A DNA stretch of 64,000 nt, taken from contig OU612065.1 of NCBI GenBank assembly GCA_914767715.1, positions 14,506,001-14,570,000 on the forward strand. Direction: 5' to 3'. This document shows positions 39,701 through 49,669 of this stretch, one piece after another. Below the pieces are notes generated by a model. It was not told where the DNA came from. It did no database searches and saw nothing but the letters and a program-made list of their open reading frames with translations. The translations under genes were made by a program, and so were the position numbers. Source of the stretch: Membranipora membranacea. Taxonomy: Eukaryota; Bryozoa; Gymnolaemata; Cheilostomatida; Membraniporidae. Position 1 is the stretch's first letter; each line of letters starts with the position of its first letter.

Positions 39701-42700
39701 GTAGATCGCAAAAATTAATCACACACTTCTTTAAAACAATTAGGCAGTGTGTCTATCATTATTGTAGAAATTTCAGTCAAATCTTTTGTTCTGAATCTTG
39801 CGGACAGAATCTCTTTTTGCCAACTAGTGAAACTTGTAGAATCTGGTAATTGCTACCCAGACAGCCGTTGAATTTAACAACATGACAAATTATTGACAAA
39901 TTAATTATTTTCTCATCAATTAGATATGGTTGATGGCTTTTAAGGATAAGGAGTGATAAAGATTGTGTGTGCAAGTCATACCTAGTCTCAGATGATTTCC
40001 TGTACATGTTTTTGCCTGAATTTCACTTAGCCATCGGTGCAGTACATTGGGATTTATTTGAATAAATATCTTATGCCAATGAAGTGAAATGAGAGGGAGT
40101 TTGTCATTGTTTGCAGAACATTCCATAATAGTCATTGTGATTTCAACCTGGTGATTAGTCATTGAATATTTTACGCCTTTTTGAACACAAGGAACTATTA
40201 ACCACAGTAAATCTTTAGTATCATAACTTCCTCATAGGGAGTAGTGGAAGGAGCATATAACAACTCTGTTACCGTAAGTCACTACTAATAACTTAAAGAC
40301 AAAAAAAGTCTCAACAGCGAGATATAGTAATTTCAATTTATATAGGGCAAACATTGTGTCTGCTATGATGTATATTGTTACAGATTATAGGGTAAATTCT
40401 GAGGCTTAGCAAAATGCTACATCCCTTTTGCCTTGTTATCTATTAAGACTGATCTAGGGGTTCACTTGATTAATTTTAGACCGACAGCAGACTAGTGCAG
40501 ACTCATTTGGGTAAGTGAGGATGGGATGAGTGCCAGCCTCAACTACTTCACTTGCAGCTTATTGTATCATTGTGAGAATATTCTCGTTTAGGATATATGA
40601 AGAAGCAACTAGTAAATTTGGAGGCATGGATGGTAGAAGGCTCATTAGGACTAAAGACATAATAAGACTCATAAGGAGACTGTCACGTAGGCCTACATCT
40701 TCTACAGATCCGAATCTAGAAGACAATGAAACAGGAGATTCTCTAGCTCATGATTTAATCTACCAGGATAACAATGTTACTGATAGAGTGAGACAGTTAA
40801 TCACCAGCATGTCTGAGGAGATGAGACAGGATTTACATGCATTGAGAAATGACATTGAAATGACTTGGTTTGACCTGGCAGTTGATAGGGATAGAAAAAC
40901 TCTTGTTGAACATGTTTTGAGCAAGCTCTCCGAAGAGGAACGCTACGACATACTGACCACTGAACAGCCTGGTTTGGGATGGACCCCACTGTATAGAGCT
41001 ATCGTCAGAAGTAATGCTGGGATGGTCTCAACGTTGCTTAGGAGTATAAACCCAACTCAGAGACAGCAGCTGATGAGCACCGAAGATGGACTTTCCACCA
41101 TGACAAGAGTGCTGCTCTATGAACCTTTTAACGTTGTTGAGGCCATACTTGAACAGTTGGAGCCCAATGGAAGGTATACATTGTTACAATCATCATTAGA
41201 AAACGAACTACCTCTGATACACCAATTAGTAATGACAGGCAGACATGGTGTATTACAATGGATTCTACGCAATTGTGCAGGCAGATGTCTTCCTCTAATC
41301 CAACTCAAGGATAACATGAGGAGAACCATTTTACATTTAGCACTCAAAAACCAAGACTTGACAATGATGGAAATAATTCTTAGGTGTCTAAATCAAAATG
41401 ATGCTAATCGTGTACTACTGGAGTCAGACAAGCGACATATGTTAGCCATACACTATGCAGCAGAGAGCACAAGCCGCCAATTCTCTAGAAAAGCAACAAG
41501 ATTGGTGATAAACAGTATAAGCCCTGACTTGATCCCATTCATGGTAACACAGAGAACATCACACAACATAACACCTTTTGAACGAGCTTTTCAAGTGGGT
41601 AATATTGATGCTATGCAAGTAATAGCAAGAGCACTGCAGAGAAACCCAGCCATACTCCTGCCAGCACAAGGTGGTGCTCCCCGCAATACTCCACATGATA
41701 GCTACGTGCCGTCACCTACAGGAACTGGTAAGTCACCATAAGTCCAATTTAAATGAGTTTAGATTGAAGGTGCACTGCAGTGACCATATCTGTCTGAAAT
41801 GGAACTGACTTGACTTTGCCCAGAAAAGACTGCCATCGTTTTTCCTTTCAAAAACAGTTGCTGAGCTTTAAAACAATGCATCCTAGGAAGTATTTTCAAA
41901 CCTATAATTGATTTAACGCAAGTTATATATACAAAGATGTATGGTATGGATAAAACTTAGTGTGGTGAAGTGTTGTTATATGATGACATAATAAAAATAT
42001 ATTTCTTCTACATTCTTTCAGCTTCTTTTATACCACGACAACCATCTACAGAGACCATAAGCAGTGTTGACGAAGACATAGAAGAGTAAGTTTTATCTTC
42101 TCTTTTGTCAAACTAGTTCAGACAGCCAGGGATGAGGTTGGCAATGTATGTAAAACTGTCACCTGTTGTCACAGTACAATCCTGGTGTGCGTTTTTGGTA
42201 TTGGCCCCTTACCAAAAGTCACAAAGTGTTTGAGAATTGGAATGAAATAGACATATGTAAGTCACACAAGTTACTATCCACTTTAAAAAAAAGTGAAATT
42301 CAGTAGGAAGTAAGATTTTGTAAATGTACCCATTCCATATTACACATTCTTTTATCCACATTTAATTTATGGTATTGAGTTTTATGGTCATGCCGCAATT
42401 TGTCATCTTAATCACATCTATTCACTTCAAAAATCAGCTCTTCGTGTCATACTCAAAATCCGCCCACGTGGTCATGTGACCTCTTTCTTCTCTGAGTATC
42501 AAATTATGCCCATTGAAATGCTTTTTAAATACCAATATTTGTTACATTTTAATAATACTCGCCTTAATGGGGAGTCAGAAATTCAAACCCCTGCCATTAC
42601 AGCCACTAGGACAAAGGAAAAATTTGCCCCAAAGAAAGCCAACAACTGTAGAGGGGAGAGGTCACTGTTAACCACAGGTGTTAACCTGTGGAATTCACAC

Positions 42701-45700
42701 CTACTGGGGGAGGAGGGGGCGGCTCCTTCTGCTTTGCGTGGGAGGTTGGCGTCCTCGCTGTGGGGGTGTGGTTTGCTTCTTGTCAAGTAGGCTGCGTGTC
42801 TGGGCTCGCCCTGGGGACAGTAGCCTTCGTTTTCCCGATAATCGGATGGTCGCCATAATAGTCCTGGACTAATCTGACCATGCCGCTGCCTTATTTATTT
42901 CACTATTTTAGTCCTTTGATTTCAAATACAATAAATTGTTGCAGAGACCAAAAAAAGAATCCAAGCTTACGCAGCAAATTGGATGACATGTGTATGGCTA
43001 ATTATCATTATACATGTTACAGCGCACTGAGTAGGTTACCAGGAGACAGGCTTATGATCAACATTACAGAATCCCTGGATTGTATACAAATCAACACAGA
43101 GACTAGGAGTGGTGAAAATATTCCTTCTTTATCCAAATATCCAACTCCAGTAGTACCTCAGACTGAAGAAGTGGAACAAGTGCCGGGCATACCAGGTGTG
43201 TTGACAGAAAACCATCCAGAAACGGACAATTTAGCATATGTTCCCCCAACTAGTGCTGCATCGGTGTCATCACCTGAAGCATTGACTCTGAATCCAAATG
43301 AGATACTTAGACAAGATACCTTGTCAATAGGCAGCAGCCAAGGTCTACCAAGAACACTTACAACTCGCCCCATAGAAATGGAAAAAGGAACCTTAATCGA
43401 ACAACCAGTTGATGCATCGGTATTAACACCCCATGTTATGGACAGCCTTAAGGAAGGGGTTGTTGCCAGTAGAATGGGACATTCTTCTTATATCAGTTAT
43501 CATCAACCAGCCCTGGCTTCTAATCGGGCCACACACTCATCAACAACACAGCAACTTATGTCTCCTCAGAACACTGGTCCGGGAGCATTGACTCTCAATC
43601 CAAATGAGATACACAGACAAGATACCCTACCATCAGACAACAGCTCAGGGCAACCAAGAACACTGACAGCACACCCCAGAGAAATGGCAAAAGAAACCAA
43701 CACTCTAGGATTCAGCGAACAACCAGCTGATGCATCAGTTTCGTCAACGCGTGTCATGGACAACCTTTGGGGAGGGGTCGATGACAGAAGAATTGATTAT
43801 TTATATAATGGCAATAATCATCAACCGACTTCTGCTTCTAATCATGCCACACATTCAGCAACAACACAGCAACTTATGTCTCCTCAGAACACTGGTCCGG
43901 GAGCATTGACTCTGAATCCAAATGAGATACACAGACAAGATACCCTACCATCAGACAACAACTCAGGGCAACCAAGAACGCTAACAACACACCCCATAGA
44001 AATGGAAAAAGCAACCTCAATCGAACAACCAGTTGATGCATCTGTATTAACACCGCATGTTGATGCCGGTAGAATGGAAAATTCATATAACGGCAATAAT
44101 CATCAACCGACTTCGACCAGCTGATGTGTCAGTATCACCATCTTGATGTGTTCTGTACAGTCTTATTAAAGAAAGTGCTGCAGGTTTCGTGGACGGACTT
44201 CATCACATTCTTTTAAATCAATCATAAGATATGAGGAAATATTGGTATATCAACAATGTGATCTACAAGCTAAGTTGGTCTACTGGTTAAGATTTTCTTT
44301 TTTTCAATACGGGTTTAATATGCCAGTATATACCTATGCAACTATTGATGACTTTCCAGGATGGGGTTCATAATGGACCAATATAACAAGCAAAGAAAAA
44401 GTATACCCAGGTTCGGATGCACAAGTCTGGGTTCTTTGGCATCAATATTACCAAGAGGCTTCAAACTCTTAGATATTGTTCAGACTGATGTGTCACATGA
44501 AAATTCCAAACAAATGTGGAATTGGTTGAGTCGTTAGTAGTAGTAGTAGTTAGTAGAGTAGTTATTTGATATAGCTTTATCTTATGATATTTAGGTAGAT
44601 TTGTAAACATGTCATCTGTTTCACTAAAATTACAGGTAATGATCAAAAAGCAGCCAACCAAAGAATTTGGTGCGTTGCCAAGTAAGCAGTGAGTTAAGAT
44701 TTATATGGACAGATAATCTTCATTTCTTTCATGATATCACTGCAATAACTAACAGCATTTCCCATTATATCACAACGGTATTTTCAGGAATTTCTCATTC
44801 TTATTATGATCGTCGAACTGTTTTTTGTACATAAGGAGAACAGAGATTGATATTACTGGAAAACCTATCAACTCATCGTTTTGTGAAAAATTTGAATACC
44901 ATGTGACAAAAAAATCAATATAATAAGCAATGTAAGGATTAGATACTACTGTACCATAACCATCATTGCATAAGCATCTTGAAGATGATTTTAACAGTAT
45001 TGGGCCATGCATTGCATAGCCTTGGTGGACTAGCATGTAATGTATTCACAGCATTATGAACCTCCAAAAAGATGTAAGGTTATTCTAATAGCGAATGATC
45101 TCTATATCCAGGAACATTCTGGTTGTAAAAATTGAGTCACTTACTAACTGTTTGGTTCTTATTATCCTCTTTGGAAAAGAAATTACAAACATCTACCCAG
45201 AAAATCAAATTCTTATGACTGTCATTAAATTCTTTTCAGAATATAGTAAGAAATTTGCATCGCAATATCAAAGACATTGAACCTGACTCACTGAGAAAGT
45301 GATAACACAAAATCAGGTTGTAAAAAATCATTTTTGTAATCCATCTACTATAATTGAAAACTTAAGCGGCAATGCATATCATGCTTTTCTACACGACCAC
45401 ATCCAAATGCCATCTTGAGTCTGGAGATACAAACTGACGACTCAATCACAGAAAAATGAAGATGACTTTCCTAGGAAGTTACATTAAGTAGGTATGAAAC
45501 ATTCAGATCAACTACAACTTACCAGCATCAGATAAAGCACAATCAGCTAGATCTATGTGCTCAAACAGCCGGTCTACACTCAATAGTTTACCAAGTACAG
45601 CGCATGTCTGCTCATCAAGGCCAGTAGTACGTAAGTTCAAGATAGACCTGCCATTCAATCCAGGACTTGCGCATGGTCTGAAAAAATAAACAACAGGTAA

Positions 45701-47417
45701 AAGCAACAATAATGTCATGTGCATCTCATGCATAAGTTGTGATAGAGCTCCATGAAAAGAATATGTGCGGAACATAGTGGCAAGGAGTTTCTCTTCGGTA
45801 TCAGATATAATAGTCTTTGAAGTAAGATAACAGGCGTCATTAAGAACTTTTGCCCTGACTCCTGACCAAGGTACATTTTGATGTTACGTATCTCGATATC
45901 TGTAGCTTAAAGTCATGTATGCCAACACCAACATGAGCTGATGGTTTAAATAAACTATTGCCCTGATCATCTTCAAGCAATCACAGCAGTGCAATTTTTA
46001 TCAACTTGGCAAATCGATGCTAAAATATAATTGATAATAATATTCACATGAATTGATCGGTAAAATGGTACCCGAAGATACAAATAACTTTCTCAATGTG
46101 TTCACCCGCCGACCAACAAGATACTGGTCCTGAACAACACGCATATAGAACAAACGGGTCAGTGGTGATAAGGCGTTCAAAAGATAATTGTTGTACTAGG
46201 ATCAAAGTAGACATCTACGTGCAACTCTTGTTAAAATAACAGCAAGGCCATGGACTTTGATAATTATGGTGGGTTCATTCTTTAAAAGAGTTTACAGTGA
46301 TGATTCAACACTAACACCACTCACTCCAGCCTAGCTCATTGCACTCACCTGGCTGAAGGGTGTACTGGAATTTCTGCTGCTGTGTATGACCAATTTCATA
46401 GCAAGGGGGTCATTGAATGGTTACGGAACTCTGGTGATACCAACCAATGAGTTTGTCTTTAACTCCTTGATGCAAGTAGGTTATGTTAATGTTAGATATT
46501 ACTTATTATGACTGGATTATTATTATTATTTTAAGTTTTTTCATCGAACGTAAAAACATCATCGGCACACCAACCGCAACAGCACACCACGATGAACATC
46601 GACCCACAGCTGGTTAATATATCCTGCATCCCCACCCTATTAGGCTAGGCGGTTAGGATTAATTGGGAAGTAAGTAAGTAAGTATGACGTTAGAGATTTA
46701 TTTAATTGATGAAATGCACAGGTCTACTCCAAAACCTGGGATTTTGGCAATGTTTGACTGCCCCCCTTGAGTTTTTGTTGTTTTGTTGTTTGAAGGTAAT
46801 TCATGGTTGAGAAGACACATCCAACTTTAATGGTCTCTGGAGTCAAAAGAAATTTGGACAGCACTTCCCTGAGTATTCTGTTTGAAAGACTACCTTCTAA
46901 GCTGCTCATACATACCTCATTTGATGGATTTAGTCACCTGTAGCTCTTTCAGCAAACAATTTTAGTTCAAAAATCTTTTAAAATCATGCGCAGACGGATA
47001 AATTCAAAATTTTTGTGTCTTACCCTGTTTGGTGTTTTTTGGGTGGTTGATAGTGGACATTGGCAAAGTAAAGACATGTAAGTCCCAGGGGCCCATGGTA
47101 TGAGCAGCTTAGAAGGTAGTCTTTCAAACAGAATACTCAGGGAAGTGCTGTCTAAATTTCTTTTGACTCCTTAGACCATGAAAGTTGGATGTGTCTTCTA
47201 AACCATGAATTACCTTCAAACAACAAAAACTCAAGGGGGGCAGTCAAACATTGCCAAAATCACAGGTTTTGGAGTAGACCTGTGATGAAATGTTAGTAAT
47301 CTGTCCAAGTTATGTATGAGTTAGTTACCTTTGTAGACACTTTATAAGCCCCTCGTGAGGTTCAACGTTTCGCTCCTTACACAGACTGACATAATCTTGT
47401 AAGAATTCTGAGGCCAT
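30713..47417 (-). CDS. LRRC45: LRRC45, leucine-rich repeat/coiled-coil centrosomal linker protein, complete
   Basis: Human LRRC45 is a centrosome linker component at the proximal ends of centrioles, also needed for early ciliogenesis. Exons 5' to 3': 47329-47417, 45523-45677, 39449-39581, 38850-39028, 38423-38551, 37800-37912, 37401-37459, 36494-36571, 35928-36063, 35391-35468, 34494-34605, 34069-34139, 33198-33383, 32783-32956, 32315-32462, 30713-30903. They total 2031 nt, 676 aa plus stop (human 670), every phase consistent. The N-terminus [15 protein letters not shown] and five exons of LRRs (to about 228; e.g. [20 protein letters not shown]) are followed by a continuous charged coiled coil. 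The C-terminus matches vertebrate LRRC45 ([20 protein letters not shown]). Intron 2 (39582-45522, 5.9 kb) encloses a plus-strand gene on the opposite strand. Intron 1 carries an hAT-like element 36 bp from the donor. Confidence 0.96.
36296..36335 (+). repeat. copy 3 of the GGGAGTTT...AACTCCC repeat
   Basis: CGGGGAGTTTGGGACACGAA followed by CTCTCAAACTCCCTGATT aligns with the copies at 8376-8402 and 12207-12241. It lies in an LRRC45 intron. Confidence 0.55.
38095..38360 (-). mobile_element. tRNA-derived SINE in LRRC45 intron 5
   Basis: On the minus strand a tRNA-like head is visible: an A-box-like TTCAGTTGGTTTTAGTGCC (near 38354-38337) and a canonical B box GTGGGTTCGAATCCCAC (about 38291-38307), the RNA polymerase III internal promoter. 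A GC-richer, tRNA-unrelated body (TGCTGGGGTTTGGTTGGTCC...) runs on to about 38100. The A-B spacing is about 10 nt longer than in a standard tRNA and no proper anticodon stem or acceptor stem can be drawn, so this is a SINE rather than a working tRNA gene. Confidence 0.7.
40530..44124 (+). CDS. ankyrin-like repeat protein, copy A, nested in LRRC45 intron 2
   Basis: Function unknown. Exons: 40530-41727, 42022-42085, 43023-44124. GT-AG junctions are in phases 1 and 2, identical to copy B. The longest reading gives 787 aa. ATG 40626 gives 755 aa and is better supported, because similarity to copy B begins only about 4 residues before it and an acceptor-like TTCTCGTTTAG precedes it at about 40592. 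Exon 1 encodes about seven degenerate ankyrin-type helical repeats; the clearest is [20 protein letters not shown], another is [16 protein letters not shown]. Exon 3 encodes a Ser/Thr/Pro/Gln-rich tail with about 2.7 copies of a roughly 104-residue repeat. There is no signal peptide or membrane segment. It lies antisense to LRRC45, which encloses it fully. ATTAAA at about 44164 may be the polyadenylation signal. Confidence 0.8.
42314..42790 (+). mobile_element. CR1/Jockey-type LINE reverse transcriptase fragment
   Basis: An open frame of 158 codons in intron 2 of copy A. The translation starts [20 protein letters not shown], then has [20 protein letters not shown], the conserved C-terminal end of non-LTR retrotransposon reverse transcriptase (pattern YPHL.YGIE.WG...LQK.A.R.I). 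It ends near LWNSHLLG. Only the 3' end of the element is present; the rest was probably lost by 5' truncation, as is usual for LINEs. It is inferred not to be part of the host mRNA, because the flanking exons splice in frame without it. Confidence 0.82.
43279..44112 (+). repeat. tandem coding repeat in exon 3 of copy A
   Basis: Three unit starts ([14 protein letters not shown]) at 43279, 43585 and 43903, giving periods of 306 and 318 nt, that is 102 and 106 codons. Units 2 and 3 are nearly identical at DNA level (ATGTCTCCTCAGAACACTGG precedes both). Unit 1 is more diverged and unit 3 is incomplete. All units keep the frame. Confidence 0.9.
46717..47284. mobile_element. hAT-like non-autonomous element, 568 bp
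   Basis: Terminal inverted repeats of about 190 bp (46717-46911 and about 47099-47284) begin CACAGGTCTACTCCAAAACC and are about 97% identical by eye. The 8-bp direct repeat ATGAAATG lies immediately outside both ends (46709-46716 and 47285-47292), the duplication length typical of hAT transposases. The internal 190 bp has no transposase frame and contains the GGACATTGGCAAAGTAAAGA block shared with 12253-12344. It lies in LRRC45 intron 1, 36 bp from the exon 1 donor. Confidence 0.85.
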
Positions 47418-48668
47418 GGTATTGTTAGAGCCACTAAAGTCTCAGTATCCCATCCTCATTTTCTTCAAACAAAAACAATTTTAATTTTTGTTGCATTACT
47501 TGTAACCTTATACTCAAGGTTTGACTAGAAAAGGTTGGGGGGTTAGGTGCTCGAACCAAACTTCAAACACCTAGCCTTCAGGAACATCTAACATCAGCAG
47601 AATATTCAACAATGGTTTTAAATCACCAAAAACTTTGACATCATTGAACTAAGATAAGATATCAGTGGACACGCTACTTTTGTGGCTTGATGGTTGTTTG
47701 GCAGACATGTATGAGCAGACAACCCATTCCACAATATTATTTGAGTAGAAAAAAGATAGTGATTGATACATAATATGGCCTTATATATTATTTGTTAAAT
47801 GCAAAAAGTGATTGCAATCCTTTGTTTTATCTGGTGATTTAGTATATTTTAAAATATGTTTTTCTGACCCAGCCTCTCGAAACAAGCTTGTCAAGACAGG
47901 CCACTTGAAACCAACTTTTGAATTTTCACTTTGCCATTTTAATGTGAATTGTGAATTGCTTACAAACTTACTTACTCCATTTTTGTTAACCGGAATCCTT
48001 CATAGAAAATAAAAAGCTTAACACAAAAATCATCATCTTTGATAATAAATATTTTGATAACAGATTATCAATACAATATAGCAGCAAATTTAAAATCCAC
48101 ACCAAGCATCTGTGTTGTGAACAAATCACAAAAATTTACCCATCCATTAACAATGATGCTTAAAAATCATACTTAAAAGGGTATGTGGAATATTGATTTG
48201 AACTGTTTCCCATTCATACAGTGTCCGCCCAAGCCCGGTGCATCAATGTGACTGACTCCTTGATCAAGTAAACACGCTCTGAGAAAAAGGGGAATTCATT
48301 ACTGAACTAGCCTTATCCCTGAATTAATTGTGTTTCCTCTGGTGGCAATGTGTTGACGCAAGGCTGTGTATTACGTAATCAGTTGCCATTATTGTGGCAA
48401 AATGACACGATGTCATCAATTCAATTCTTTTAGAGTGTTTTCCGCAACCATTTGCGCGACAGACTATGCAATGATGTACAGATGTCATTATTTGCTAACC
48501 CCCACCCATGTTTCTATATTTATATCACTGATCGAATTACTGGGGGTTAATAACATAAGCCTTATCACTCCACGTCCCTACCATGTGCATTTGCTTAATT
48601 ACTTTGCTAACATCTTTGAAACATGCAATACACAAGTGCTTTCTGTGTTTTCTCACCTTTCTCACCTT
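47418..48668. other. 5' flank of LRRC45
   Basis: Expected to hold the LRRC45 5' UTR and promoter; the start codon is at 47415-47417 on the minus strand. No exon or defined regulatory motif was recognised. Confidence 0.45.
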
Positions 48669-48842
48669 TCACCGCCTTTGTCCTGTACGGGTGGCGGGTT
48701 TTTGCTTGATACCAAGCTCAACCAGACTTCTCCATCTGCTCCGATCTTCCACATCGCTGCTATCAAGATCCAGCCATCTGAGGTCCGCATTTATTGTATC
48801 ACTCCATCTCTGCTTAGGGCGGCTTTCTGTGTTTGACCTGAT
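48669..48842 (-). mobile_element. 3' tail of a LINE endonuclease/reverse transcriptase ORF
   Basis: The minus-strand frame reads ESRPKQRWSDTINADLRWLD, then LDSSDVEDRSRWRSLVE, and stops at TGA (48669-48671). This is the characteristic extreme C-terminus of LINE polyproteins (G/RPK.RW.D.I..DL..L......A.DR..WR..V). The frame is blocked by a TAA upstream, so it is a short relic. The plus-strand open frames over the same bases are its antisense shadow. Confidence 0.75.
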
Positions 48843-49669
48843 TTAATTTCTTTTTATTTTTTGTGTGGTACTGTATGGGCAGCAGTTTTTTGATAAGCTG
48901 CGAATAAAAGGTGTCAACCAAAAGTCAGGGTAACCAGGGACTTTGGTCTCAAGATCAGTAGGTAAACCAAAGTTTTACTGACTAAAATCGGTCTATTTTT
49001 AGAGGATTTGTCAAGAATGCGTGAATGTGTCATGCTATAATTTACAGGTTATTTGTGCTCATAAATAGATAAATATTTATGTTTATGGTTGTACCTGAAT
49101 ACAACGTTTCAAAATGATTTTGTATGAATTTCTCCAAGCCATTGTTACATGAAATGTCCGAAACAATCTCTTCTCACTGAAATTTATTACAGTCTATATA
49201 TTCTTGATGTGTTAATAAAATATTTCGATATTGATTTATTGGAAATTTTACACTTACTGAACGATGGGGAAAAGTAAAAATCCTTTGGAACTTCCTCATA
49301 ACTTGATAACTGGACAAAGTTGTCGTACAAGCTTCTAATATTGTTGTAAGTAATTCGGGGATGTTGTTAGTACTGTAAATTAATATAACAGCAATATATA
49401 TATTATCTGTTATGTTTTGAAATAGATTATAAAGAGTAAATGAAGTGGCTTCGATATTAAGAAATCATTCATCACTTTTGCTCTGACATGTCTCTTGTCT
49501 AATGTAGGGATAGTTTTGTTGAATTTTGACGGGGAGGTTGTTTGGCTGGTAATCATACAGACATGGTATAGGTACCACATCTTGTAAGCCAGGTGCTTAT
49601 TAAATCACGTATGAACTACATCTCCCTAATTATCAAAATATTATTGTTCAGGTTAGAAGAGAAAGCAGT
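48843..49669. other. 5' flank of ankyrin-like copy B
   Basis: No coding exon was recognised. An acceptor-like TTATTGTTCAG ends at about 49651, 18 nt before the copy B ATG, so a non-coding first exon probably lies in or upstream of this stretch. Confidence 0.4.

Noticed and set aside
40530-40625. The upstream ATG (40530) as the certain start of copy A
   Set aside because: Kept only as the outer limit. The residues it adds have no counterpart in copy B, and an acceptor-like site at about 40592 suggests that part is intron.
42880-43022. ATG at 42880 as the start of a separate 414-aa gene
   Set aside because: The frame is continuous with exon 3 of copy A, but the matching exon of copy B starts at the acceptor homologous to 43023. 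The upstream part is intron sequence beside the LINE relic.
48366-48836. 156-codon and 87-codon plus-strand open frames
   Set aside because: Their 3' halves are the antisense of the LINE tail read on the minus strand, which has recognisable conserved residues.
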